A stretch of 64,000 bases of DNA, taken from Glycine soja (taxonomy: Eukaryota; Streptophyta; Magnoliopsida; Fabales; Fabaceae). Position numbers and translations under genes: made by a program. The number at the start of each line of letters is the position of its first letter. The stretch's first letter is position 1. Below the pieces are notes generated by a model. It was not told the DNA's origin, did no database searches, and worked only from the letters and a program-made list of their open reading frames with translations. The stretch spans positions 9,100,204 through 9,164,203 of the forward strand of contig NC_041019.1 of NCBI RefSeq assembly GCF_004193775.1, written 5' to 3'. Shown here in pieces: positions 50,791-62,634 of this stretch.

Positions 50791-51711
50791 TTGGATATTG
50801 ATAAGCATTTTGAGCAATATATATTCATCATCTATCAATCCATCAAGAAAAATGGATAAAATGAAACGAGATTAATTAGGGAAAAATTAAATCGTATTAC
50901 ATTTGATTATAAAATCAAACAATGGAATGATCATGAAGTAAAACTGAAGTGATAAGATCGAACCATTTTTCTCCTTAAAATTAATTAGATTCAATTGGTG
51001 AACACCCTATTTTTAGGGTAACCTCGTCTCCTTGGTATAAGGCCAATGAATTAAATAGCACAACGAATTTGAATGAATTGTTTCACCTTATATATGCTTT
51101 ATGTGCTGTTAATAGTCCTTTTTTTTTTCTTGGTTGGGAGGGTACAAAGAGAGGAGGGGACCAGAAAAAAGAGTCAATGTAGTGGCATTACTGCCATCAT
51201 GCCATGTAGAAGATGCATAAACTCAAGTGGTTTCTCAAAGAAGGGAAAGTAGATTCCTTCATAATATGAACCAATAATCCATTGGAGTTGTTATATGTCA
51301 TGATCATATATTTGGGCCTCCTACACAAGGTTACATGAGGAAAGGAGTAAAGCCATTTACTTCTTTGAGCCAAGGTGCAACAAAGGGCCTCTTTGTTTTA
51401 AAATAAAATAAAATGAATTTTAAATAATTAAACATAGTTAATAAAATATGTCTAAATTAATTTAGAAATGAATTTATATTGCAACATGTCTTTTTAATTA
51501 AAAGCTGCGAGAATTGCTTTTCTAATAGTAGGGGCTAAATCCAATTAACGAAGGTAAAAAAATAAAGAATCTACATGATGTATGTTTCGATTTCGCAATA
51601 ATTTTTTTAATAATTGATTATATTTATAAATAAATTCTATTATAATGAATATTGAAAATAAGTTTTATATTTTGAATGTAATAAATGTAGGATAATCGAT
51701 CTATTTCATTT

Positions 51712-51765
<54 letters not shown>

Positions 51766-52048
51766 TAATTAGTAAAGTTACAAAAGATACGTAGTTATTT
51801 TTAATAGCTGAATTTGAATTTAAAATAATAAATTAGTGAGAATAAAATAAAAAGTTAACTATAATAATTTGATAGCTTATAGTTAAAAAAACTAAAATAT
51901 TTTACTCCTCATAAAAATATATTCATAAAAACTTTCTTCTTTTTATCATTTTATCCTCAAGTTTTTGATATTTGAATTTGAATCCTAGTGAGATAAAAAC
52001 TGTTGTTATTTGATTATTTTACAATAAGACCCAATTTGACCAAAAAAA
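50791..52048. other. AT-rich spacer
   Basis: No gene. 51120-51400 is less AT-rich. Contains the microsatellite listed at 51716. Confidence 0.45.
51716..51763. repeat. (AT)24 microsatellite
   Basis: Perfect AT run. Confidence 0.98.
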
Positions 52049-52200
52049 ACTTATCTTCAAAAATGTTTTCTTTCCTTAAATATAGTATGGGCAGGATTAT
52101 TTCTTCACAAAATATCATTGGTTTTGGGTTCAATTGCTTTAGAGTGAGCTTAAATCATAAACTTATCCTCAAAAATGTTTTTCGTTCCTTAAATATAGTA
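52049..52200 (+). repeat. Direct repeat pair (~40 bp, ~112-bp period)
   Basis: ACTTATCTTCAAAAATGTTT plus CTTTCCTTAAATATAGTA at 52049 is repeated as ACTTATCCTCAAAAATGTTT plus CGTTCCTTAAATATAGTA at 52161. Confidence 0.85.
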
Positions 52201-52593
52201 CACGCCATATATTGTAAAAAGTGTAAAAACAAAGAAGAGCCTTAATCATGACCATGTTGAGCTGAATACTATGGTTCGGCAGATACAAGTTATTTTATTT
52301 TACTTTGGTATAGTAAGTGCATTTTGACTACATGCATAGTTGTGTCAACCTTCAAGTGTTTGATATTTTTTATTTTTCATGTACAATTTTTTTTGCCGTT
52401 TTATATACAAATTAATAACGTGTCTCTTGTGTGTTTGTATTGATCACTGTTTTTTTTTCCTTTTCTTTTAACTTCACTATTATAAACAATTGGTACATCG
52501 CATAAAAAATAAAAATTGGTACATGTTATAGTTTAGACAATCCACATTGAACGGTTGAAACAGTGGAGAAAGAAGCAACTTTGCGAATTTTCA

Positions 52594-52752
52594 AGTATCA
52601 GCAAATGCAGTTTAGAATATATGTTGAGAGAATCCTTGTCATAATTAATGCACCAATATCAAATATTTATGTAAATATGCAAAAAGTGCCTGCACTCCCC
52701 AGTATCAGCAAATGCAGTTTAGGATGTATGTTGAGAGAATCCTTGTCATGAT
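52594..52752 (+). repeat. Direct repeat pair (~50 bp, 107-bp period)
   Basis: AGTATCAGCAAATGCAGTTT, then TATGTTGAGAGAATCCTTGT occurs at 52594 and again at 52701 with three transitions. A further short repeat, AAATGAGTGCTATTATATAC, occurs at about 52841 and 52889, so this 0.9-kb tract has undergone repeated local duplication. Confidence 0.85.
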
Positions 52753-53066
52753 GTATAATTAAGCGTTAATATATTTTTTTATTAGAAAAAAAACTACAAA
52801 GTATGGAGAGAAGATATAATGAAATTTGGAAGATGAGTATAAATGAGTGCTATTATATACACTTTACCTATGATATTTCATGAACTGTAAATGAGTGCTA
52901 TTATATACATTTAATCATGTTCCAACTTCCAATAAAAAAATAACGGTTCCAGAGTAAAATTGCTAAAAGATTTCAGCACAACACATAACTAAACAACCGT
53001 CTGGTTATCATCTACCAAATTGGGAAGTGCCTTGTTTTGAAACTTCAACAAAACTTTGTCCTCTGA

Positions 53067-56000
53067 TCATATCGGCAAACCACCAATAGGGTATTTCATC
53101 TTAATGTCAGATTCATGTTCAGCTGCAAATGCTAGAGTTGATAAGAATGCCTTTTGTCCCTTTGAACTTTGAGAATTATCAGATGACTTTATCCCCTCTT
53201 GAACTGATTTACTATGGCTGTAATCCCTCATAAAAACATCTACGGAGGTTTTCTCTGGAAGCTTTGATTTCATTTCTTCTGCAACAGATTGATTTTTTCC
53301 TAAAATCTCAGTTAAGAATATATCAGTCTGCGGTGCATTTTGTTTTGTTCTGTCACTAGCTTTGTTGTAATCATCTTTATTTAGAGAGGATTTTGCCTGC
53401 TCGGGTAGACCAAAATTGAATAACTGAGGCAATTTGATACCATTGTCCCTATTCACACTTTTAAAACTGCAGACAGAGCCTTTGCCAAAAGAAAGAAAGT
53501 TTATTCCCTTAGGTGTCACAGTTGGCAATTTCTTAGGAATATCCACCTTGTTTTGAGTTTTGTGAAACACACTTTGATCTTCACGGGTCCCAATTTGTAC
53601 AGGACTTTCCTTGGTTGTTACTGTGCCTTGTTTCAGTGAACTAAGGCTGGGTGATAATTTTGCAAGATTGATGAAACTAATTCCTTTAGGTGGTGTAGGC
53701 TGTTTAAGTACAGTGTTTGTCACCTTATGTTCAACACTGGTGCAAGAATGAATTCCTGCAGAATTCGTTAAGTGGTTCTGCTTGACAGAACTAGAGCCAT
53801 GATTGTTGTTAAGTGGTGCGCTGGAATTTGCATTTCCAGACAGAAGTGGAGACAACTCTGGTCTGCACATATTTGAAGGTGTAGGGATATCTTCTTTGGT
53901 TGATACCTGAATCAGAAAGTTCCCATTTTAATCTATGTGGTAATATATTTATACAGTTCAGATGCATGCATATAAAAATTTAAGCTTGATATCAAGTTTA
54001 TATTAAGTTCATTAGCACAGGCATTTACGAGTGAAAGCAAGTCACATAGGATGTGGTACCTGGTGCGAAAACAAGCAAGCATCACCTCTATAACAAGGGC
54101 CTTTGGACACAAAATTGGTACAAGGATATTTTGAAAGCTGGTGATCAAATGGGCAATCATCCCCTTTCATGCAAGACTGACGAGCAAAGTGAGTACATGG
54201 CTGCAATTTCAAAATGAATACAAGGTCTTGTAAATTTCTCCTGGTTCTTATTATAACTTGGGAAAAAAATATAATACGGAGTAATGTTTTAGAAAGACCA
54301 ATACCTTGGATTTTGTTAGAGGCACTACATCATGTGAAAACTGACACTTGTCACCCTGCCAAGTTTGTTTAATAAACAAGTGAAAAGGAAATAAGAATGA
54401 TTTGATATTTTTCCCATATGGATATCAAATATATATACTATATAGCAGAAATTGCAAAAAACATACCACTCTTACAATAATGACCTGGATGGGCTACTTT
54501 AACATAACCATACCAAACAGATTATCAAGGGCTCATGCCAATTTAAATGTCACATAATATAAATATTGAAAATGAAGAACCAACAACAGATTTTTAATCT
54601 AACTTTTAAATATGGAAATCTTCTTGCATAACAGACAATTGCATTTTACCTATTAGATTTGCAGATAATTTTAGAAAAGTGAAATTGAATGGATTTGATG
54701 AAAATGTACATTGACTCTGACTTACAACCCTATATATAATGTCAGCAATCATCTAACATAAGAGTCAGTTAAAAGTTATAACTATCTGACAGTGACAGTT
54801 ATAACTGACAAGGACAGCTCTAGCAGAAAGAAATACAGAGAGTGATATAAAGGAAAATAAAGAAAAATACATCAGAGTGATCATAAATTAATTTCATGCA
54901 AGTTCTAAGTTAGAATAAGTGAATATATCAATTACCTCTTAAGTCAGTTAAATGAATTATCAACACCAGAATAACAAACTGTAATATTATCGTGCAATGG
55001 CTCAATGTAAAATAATCACAACAATTAAAATCAAGAATAAAGATAATGTGTTCCATATATGCATAAAGAGAAAAATATTTCATTGTTTAATATAATTGGG
55101 TAAAAAATACCTCATGGCACCTTCCGTTGAGATAATGGCGACAATGTGAGACAACTTTTGGTCTCTGTACATGCTTTAACTGCAATCTCTTGACACCGAG
55201 TTGTTTGTTCTTTTCTGCTCTCTTCTTTCTATTTGCTTTCTACAAAACAAAGTTTTATCAAATAAAGAAATCAGTCACATGCTGAAAACATACAGATTTA
55301 TAAATTATTGTTCACAAATAACAGAATATCATTTAACTGATATTGAAATGACTTCAAAGGAGGTTGACTTAACAAGCTTCAAATTCCATATCAAAAGTTA
55401 ACAGTAATATAACATCAAGAAAGAAAATCAAAACAATATCAGAAGAATACCTTCTTTTTTCCTTTGTTCCCACCACACTTATTCTTTTTACTGGCATTAT
55501 CCAACTGCAGCAGATGATCAAACGTAGCAAAAAGAGAATCAATGTAACTAGTCTTATAATCATTACACGGTCCACAATATGGAGCTCCACATAAGGTGTC
55601 CAAAGCTATGGTTGAACATATAATTCTTATCATGTATCTGATTTTTAGTTAATTTTGCCATAAAGCTAAAATAGGAAAAATAACTGGGAACTGAAATATA
55701 AAGACATATAGACATACAACAATGTGACGACACTTTTTTTTTTTTTTTAATTATTGGTTAGGGGAAAGGGAGGGGAACTGTGTAAAACAATGCAATGCTA
55801 ATCTAAAATATTTTGAACTCACTAAACTAAATATAACAAAAGGATCATCATGGGATCAAAATCTTTAATTCACATGGGAGGTACATACTAAGAAAAAATT
55901 GAAAGTAATGAAAATAAAATGAAGCTTAACGTGATGACAAGTTAAGAACAATAATACAACATCGAGGAAGAAAATTAACAATAATATTAGAAGAATACCT

Positions 56001-57669
56001 TTGTTTTATCTTCCTTCTGACATTCAATAGTTTCTTCAGAAATTGCTACTTCAACTCCGCATACAATCCCTTCTTGCCACTAGTTCTAGGCTCCATTTGT
56101 CCACTATTATTGGCATCTTGAAGTGCATTTACCATAGAGTATTTAGAGTCACAGCCTTTTACCTTTTCTTGAATCTCAATCTTAGAAGGATATATCATGT
56201 TTCCAGTTACATTTTCTGGCTCCTGAACCTCGTCTACTTCCATCTGTTGTAATATTAAAGCATTTGCAGAAGCCACATCAAATGAATTGCCATCTATTCC
56301 CAAGTCTCCAGAGAGTTCTCCTTCTTCCATTTCTGCTTGGTAATCCATCAACCCAACTTCACCACCATCACACTGTGTGTTATCTAATCCCAAGTTCAAG
56401 GGGATGAATTCACTATCACAAATAAGATCCTCAGTTCCTTTCATAACCTGCTCAAACTCATTCATTAGCTCCTGCTCCTTATCAAAACCATTTGCTTGGG
56501 TAGACATGTCCTCCATTCCCATCATATGTTCTATATCATCTAGGACCATCTTGTTGGTAGTGAAATCCACATCCTTGTCTCCAACCCCTTCAATGATTTC
56601 CTGGACCTCCTGTATATCCTTCAGGCATATAGGATCCTTGGGATCCAAACAATCAGAATGAACAACTTCATAGCACTTAGGCTCCTTTTCCGGGTTTTCT
56701 TGATCCATTCTACCACTGCCATTATCTTGAAACAGAGGAAAAATAGCTTTTTTTTTAACAAAAGAGAGGTAATTAAATATGAGAAGCACACATTAAACTG
56801 AAACTAACAGCAAGTTGATCCATAACCAAAACCCTGATCTTAAACTCCAATTCCTAACCCAGGTGGAAACTTAATAAAAAAAGGGTGCCCTTTTGATTTC
56901 AGTTTACCAAAAATTCAAAAACACTGAATTGAAACAACTTTCAAATAAATAAATATAAAAAAGAGCACAATTAAAAGCAACAAAATTATAAATAAAAATA
57001 TAGTTAGAAAATAGTATAACAGAAAGAATTAAAAATATGATGGAAATATAAAAAAAACAATTTAAAAGAATAACATAATTGAAAAATAAAAAAATTAAAA
57101 AAGAATTAGAAAATATATTTAAAACATAAAAAAATAAACAAAAAAGAATTATATTATTAGAAGCAAATAAAAAAATTAAAAGAATAATATAATTAAATAA
57201 GTATTATCATTAAATAGTCATGCGACAAAGTTTAAAAGTATGGCAACGCTTGAGAGATTTGAAGTTTCAAACACATTCTCCACATAAGGGCCACTTTTCA
57301 CGGAGACCCGAAAGCCCAAACCACACTAAACCTAAACGCCCACGCGCCTCCGCAACACGACGCCGTCGCGATCGCATTTGCGGCGAAACCCGCTACTACG
57401 CTATGGCGTTTGTTCCGCTATTTAACAACACTGATATCCGGTTCATAGCAGAGCATAATCATGAAAAAATAGAAAAAATAATAAAAAAAAGTAGGGTTTT
57501 AAAGTAGAGACACATACCGGGAGTGATGAGGGGTTGAGTTGAGGCTTGAATTGAAGCGTTGTAGGTGAGAGAGGAGGTGAACGAGGGCACGGTAAGTGTT
57601 GCTACGCAATTGGGATCGACGGTATGGTGGGAAATACATTGCCAATTCAGAGGCTTTTGAACTATCCAT
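53067..57669 (-). CDS. EMB1789: Triple CCCH zinc-finger protein (EMB1789 / AtC3H65-like), seven exons, with an apparent frameshift
   Basis: Exons by position: 57518-57669, 55999-56715, 55451-55504, 55111-55239, 54305-54355, 54060-54200, 53067-53906. The start is MDSSKASELAMYFPPYRRSQ. Exon 2 is acidic (EMEEGELSGDLGIDG); exons 3-4 are Lys-rich (SKKNKCGGNKGKKK), a possible nuclear signal. Three CCCH fingers follow: CRHYLNGRC-HEGDKCQFSH (joined across exons 4-5), CTHFARQSC-MKGDDCPFDH and CTNFVSKGPC-YRGDACLFSH, spaced C-x7/8-C-x5-C-x3-H. The last exon is a 280-codon Ser/Thr-rich tail. Family knowledge: nuclear RNA-binding; the Arabidopsis relative is embryo-essential. Exon 2's long frame stops at 56046, but another frame there (VEVAISEETIECQKEDKTK) runs in phase 0 into exon 3, so one base seems lost near 56064 in a G run. 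Either a real lesion or a sequence error. Expected length about 694 residues. Confidence 0.85.
57240..57507 (+). other. Less AT-rich island with a short plus-strand ORF inside intron 1
   Basis: In otherwise AT-rich intron sequence of the CCCH gene lies a segment with AGGGCCAC, AAAGCCCAAACC and ACACTAAACCTAAACGCCCA. These are site-II-like and telo-box-like motifs of housekeeping promoters. CpG-rich sequence (CGACGCCGTCGCGATCGC) follows, then an ATG at 57402 opening MAFVPLFNNTDIRFIAEHNH. This looks like the 5' end of a plus-strand gene truncated after about 20 codons, either captured or left from an old head-to-head arrangement. Product not recognised. Confidence 0.4.
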
Positions 57670-57900
57670 TTTCAGAATTTTGGAGAAGAATGTTTTACCT
57701 GTGATGAAAACGCAATATTTGCGGGTGTCGTTTTGGAGAGAATAGCAATTCCTTGGTTTCCTTGTCGTTTTGAGAATGTAAGAATTTTGGGAAGACAGGA
57801 TTTATGAAGCTGTGAGAGTGAGAGAGCAAATCATGCAGAGGGATTTTCTGAGACCAACAAGGCGGTGGTGTTTCCTTCCTTTTTTTTTTTTTCGACTCCT
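57670..57900 (-). promoter_or_regulatory. Leader and promoter region of the CCCH gene
   Basis: Upstream of the proposed ATG at 57669; GAGAGTGAGAGAG on the plus strand gives a CT-rich leader on the gene strand. No clear TATA box. Confidence 0.35.
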
Positions 57901-58098
57901 TTTATTTATCTAATTTTACTTTTGGTTAATTAACATATTAATTTAGAAGAAATATTAATAATAATTTTTTTTCTCATACAGCATGAAATAATTTTGTTAA
58001 TTAATTAAGATTTGAAAAAGTTTGTTTATAAAATATATTCTAAAAAAGAAAAATATATATTAATATACTACATGGAAATTGATAAATACACATACATA

Positions 58099-58181
<83 letters not shown>
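58099..58181. repeat. Compound (AAT)n-(ATT)n palindromic microsatellite
   Basis: About 13 AAT-type units run directly into about 13 ATT-type units, so the two halves are reverse complements with almost no spacer and can form a long hairpin or cruciform. Confidence 0.95.
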
Positions 58182-58182
<1 letters not shown>

Positions 58183-58312
58183 CTTATCCCTTAATTTTTA
58201 TCCTTGATTATTATTTTATATAAATTGTTTTCAACTTTTCTATATATTTAAAAAGTCCTTGTTTTCAATTCTTTTTATAGAACATATTTTAAAATATTCA
58301 AATTTAAATGGT

Positions 58313-58314
<2 letters not shown>

Positions 58315-58348
<34 letters not shown>
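58315..58348. repeat. (TA)17 microsatellite
   Basis: Perfect TA run ending in ACGCG. Confidence 0.98.
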
Positions 58349-58349
<1 letters not shown>

Positions 58350-58439
58350 GCGTTTAAATTTTTTAAATATAATAATTTTAAATAAATGGGTACAAAATAA
58401 TCACATAACAATAATAATTATAATGATAATCAATCTATA

Positions 58440-58770
58440 TCTATATTCTATATACACATATAAAATAATAGTCTAACAAAAATATTAATTTAATCTTATT
58501 AAATTTGTGACGCATGTCTAAATTTGAGATATTTTTGTCAATATCTCAAAATGATGATGAGTCAATGTCCGGATGGTAACAACACATAATATAATATATA
58601 ATATATACATATATAAAAGAGTAGTCTAGTAAAAATATCAATTTAATCTCATTAAATTTGTGACACTTGTTCAAATTTGAAGTCATTTTTGTCAACATCT
58701 CAAAAGGATGACATGTTGCTGTCAATATTAACAAGTAAAACAATGACATGTTAGTGTCTCAATAGAGTTA

Positions 58771-58827
<57 letters not shown>

Positions 58828-60300
58828 GATAAAGAAGAAAGAAAACTAAAATTTAGAGATCATAGCATCGTTGCATTACCACTCACTACTACTCGCTTAT
58901 GTTTTTTTCATTAAATATTTTCTTAGTAAGAAGAAAAAAAACACACACACTCACACTCACACACTCTAGAGATAAAGAAGAAAAAAAACTAAAATTTAGA
59001 GATCATTGCATTATTTTCTTAGTTTTCTTAGGGTTAAATATATTTTTAAAATTTGATAATTAATTTTTTATTCCTTCAAAAAATATTTTTTTTATTAATC
59101 CTTTAAATTTTTTATAAGTTATTTTAGTTTCTCTTATTCTTTATGTTAATGATCTCACAATTTATTTAAAGTAATTTCTCATTTTTAAAAATATTTTTAT
59201 AATTTAATTCATATAATATATACATACACACATATATAAAAGAGTAGTATATATAAATATATAAATGAGTAGGCTAGCAAAAATATCAATTTAATCACAT
59301 TAAATTTGTGACATTTGTCTAAATTTGAGGTCATTTTTGTTAGTACCTCTAAATAATGACGTGTTGCTGTCAATGGTGTTGCTGTCAATGCTGGTATGCT
59401 AGCAGCACATAAAACGCCAGCATGTTGCTGTCTCAATGGAGGTATTCATATATATTAGAGATAAAGAAGAAAAAAAACTAAAATTTAGAGGTCGTAGCAT
59501 CATTGCTTTACCACTCACTATTACTTGCTTATTATTTTAGTATAAATATTTTCTTAGGGTTAAATATATTTTTAAAAATTTGATAATTATTTTTTTAATT
59601 CCTTCAAAAAATAATGTTTTTATTAGTCCTTTAAATTTTTGAAAAGTTATTTTTAGTTTATCTTATTCTTTGTGTTAATGATTTCATAATTTATTTGAAG
59701 TAATTTTTCATCATTAAAAATATTTTTATAATTTAATCTATATATATATATATATATATATAAATAGTATATCTAAATATATAAGAGTAGACTAGCAAAA
59801 TTTTATTTTCCCATGCTAATTAGGATTACTTAAGAGTCTACTAATTTTGATTCGAGTTCTTCTCAATTCGTGTAATTTTGCTAATAATAAGCGTGAACAA
59901 TTTTGTCTTTTCAGCTTTTTCACTATAATAATATTTGTAAACATTGACCGCAACTCTATGCGTTTTACTCTGCCCATTTCTACTGTACCACTCACTACTA
60001 CTCACTTACACTTTTTTTTTTAGTATAAATATTTCTTATTTTTTAGGCTTAAATATATTTTTTAAAATTTGATAATTATTTTTTTATTCCTTTAAAAATA
60101 ATTTAATTTTATTAATCCTATAAATTATTGAAAATTTATTTTTGTTTCTCTTTTTTTTTAATGGTCTCTCAATTTATTTAAAGTGATTTCTCATCATTAA
60201 AAATAATTTTTTATAATTTAATCCGTATAGTATATATATAAAAGAATAGTATATATAAATATATAAAAGAGTAGGTGAAAAAAAACAAAAAAAAACAGGT
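58440..60300 (+). repeat. Higher-order tandem repeats (~0.5-kb unit)
   Basis: Three block types recur in order. A: GTAGGCTAGCAAAAATATCA plus TTAAATTTGTGACATTTGTC (near 58470, 58621, 59270, partial 59787). B: TTAGAGATAAAGAAGAAA plus ACTAAAATTTAGAGATC and TACCACTCACTACTACT (58823, 58967, 59454, partial 59990). C: AGGGTTAAATATATTTTTAA plus TTTGATAATT and TTCCTTCAAAAAATA (59030, 59555, 60047). C-to-C spacing is about 500-520 bp. Copies differ by substitutions, deletions and inserted TA runs. No coding content. Confidence 0.75.
58774..58824. repeat. (TA)25 microsatellite
   Basis: Perfect TA run within the higher-order repeats, just before a B block. The equivalent position at 59447 has only ATATAT. 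Confidence 0.98.
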
Positions 60301-60799
60301 ACCGTGATGCACGGTAGCCACGTGTTATAAGAAGGAAAATACAAATTGAGATATCAATTTTTTAAAAGCATGAATTGAGAGGATTTAACTCTTTTTATTC
60401 ATAAAAAATAATTTGAGAAAAAAATACACATGATTTTTTTTATATTTTTTCTTACAATTTTTATCCTTTTTTCTTGCATATTTTACTTTTCAATCTAAGT
60501 ACAATTTGAATACTAAAACAAAAAATAAATTACAAAGCGATTTAAATTAGCTAATATCCTAGTTCAAAATCCATAGGTAAGCTCCAGAACTTGGAGACCT
60601 TGATTGGTAAAGAGAAATGGTGAATAATCTTAATCAATAAGTGCAGAATCTTGGACCAAAATGCTATGGTACGGATAGGTGGATATGGGGGCGCGGTTGC
60701 AGTAATAACTTTATACTTTGAGCAATGGCAGGAAAATGCGACTCATGATGTGGTCACAATTACAATTGTAATGTGGTTGTGGTGGGTCGAAAACCTTTT

Positions 60800-61085
60800 A
60801 CATTATGCGACAAGGAAGATGAGTAATCTTCACAAGGTGGCATTTTGCGGGATCATCTTGGGAACTGGTTATCTTGGCATCACTACTAGCCTTAAAGCTG
60901 AACTCTGTGCTTTGTTTCATGCCTGCAAAAGGCCTGGAATGACGGATATAGAGATATTATTTGTGAATGTCTGCCTGTAGCATACAATGCGGGAAACAAA
61001 TTCTTGTACAAATTGGCTTGCCAAGCATGAAGCTGATGGTGGTTTCCAATATTTTTGGGTTTTTCATTCAAGTGACTGAAGTGAG
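60800..61085 (+). pseudogene. RNase H-like (RVT_3) domain remnant
   Basis: The peptide KVAFCGIILGTGYLGITTSL followed by KAELCALFHACK matches the strand-strand-helix of plant RVT_3 RNase H domains, with the Glu of KAEL being a catalytic-type residue. A shift of one frame at about 60930 is needed to follow WNDGYRDIICEC. A deletion then removes the centre of the domain, and RETNSCTNWLAKHEADGGF marks its C-terminal helix in another frame. Such domains belong to LINE-derived or stand-alone 'putative ribonuclease H' proteins. Frameshift and deletion make this a non-functional fragment. The upstream frame from 60651 shows no conserved part. Confidence 0.65.
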
Positions 61086-61679
61086 TGAAAACACTTATAT
61101 GAAGTTTGTTACTGCATGTGGTAGGTTCATTTTTCAACCTGTATTCAAACCCTTATCAATGTTAATGTTCAGAATGAGATCATGTGTACGGATTTTATGG
61201 TTCCCACCTATATCTCCAAGTTTTAAACTCCATGATGGGCAGAGTTCCATATAAGATATTCCTCATTCTTTTGGGTCACTAAGCTTATGGCTCCCCTAAA
61301 AAATGAAACAACATCGATCACTTTCTGCTAGTGAGGTTTTAGAAGAGCTGAAACTGAACAAGTCTACATACATATGAGCTTTGTAATGGTTGGATGTTAG
61401 TTTTCAATCTGATAATACTTCCGCTTTTAGTTTGATCTGAATGTGTTTATTTGTTTCCTAACATGTTTGGATCACATGCATGTAGTCTACATTTGGTATT
61501 CAAGTCTTGTATATGCCTCTACCTTGTTTAGTTTGATATTTTCAGGACATGAACTTTATGTTTGAGTCTTTTAATTCAAACTAAAGTAAAAAATTGAATG
61601 AAAATAATTTCTGAAAATATATGATTCGAACTTAGAAGTAGCAATTCTTATTTATTTCAGATTAATACTTGATAACCTA

Positions 61680-61737
<58 letters not shown>

Positions 61738-62634
61738 GAACGTAAAAAAAGTCATTTCATTATTTTTCATTCTTAGTAAAGCTAAGAAAAAAAATTGTCC
61801 TTTAATTTCTGTTTTAGATCATCACTTATTCAATGAATAGATATAATAAAAAAAATTAAAAGAAACATTTGTCCTTTGATCAAAATAAAAATAAGCTCCA
61901 GAAGTTTGATAGAATGAAAATTATTAAATTTATTTTTACAACTCTTTGAAAAGTTTTTTAAGTAGTAATGTTAAGGAACAAATAACCACCAAGCTATAAC
62001 ACCTCTTCTATAATATGTTGCGTTTAAAAGCTTTATTTTTAGACGTTCTTTTATTTAATTTGCACATGCATAAGAGTGTATATAATCTATTTGGCATACA
62101 ATTGTATGTTTAATTTAATTAAATGTTTTGTATACATTTGTGTGAATGGTTTACGTACGACTTAGTTTGTTAAATAATTTATGCATATATCACTGTTTAT
62201 TTAAAATTTGTATGTATGAATGGATTTGTTGTTATTGTACATTTCATGCATTATTATTTATTTTGTTTGCATTACTAAGGATGTTAATGTAAATATTTAG
62301 CTCTTTAGAGATTTAATGTTAAGTAATTTTAACAAATTAGAGAATAGCCACAACATGTTTAATTGATTAGGATTATATTTAAGTTTTAGAACCACATTAG
62401 AAACATTAATTGTAATTAATCATATGTAATGTGATGAAATATACCCACATAAATTTTATTATGTTTGTATAATTAATTAGCATGAAATATCATATCATAT
62501 TTTTAATCTACCCACAAGAATTAAGAAAAAGAACATAATTTGATAGTTTTTTCATAAAGTTATTAAACGAGTCTAATTGAGTAGGACTTTAGCCTATGAA
62601 CAAGTTTTATGTCACTAGATTCACAAATTAAGAT
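61086..62634. other. AT-rich spacer between two transposon remnants
   Basis: 61090-61480 may be 3' sequence of the RNase-H remnant. A 5' LTR for the Copia fragment would be expected in 61740-62630, but I could not delimit one or find a clear primer-binding site. Confidence 0.4.
61683..61733. repeat. (TA)25 microsatellite
   Basis: Perfect TA run. Confidence 0.98.
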
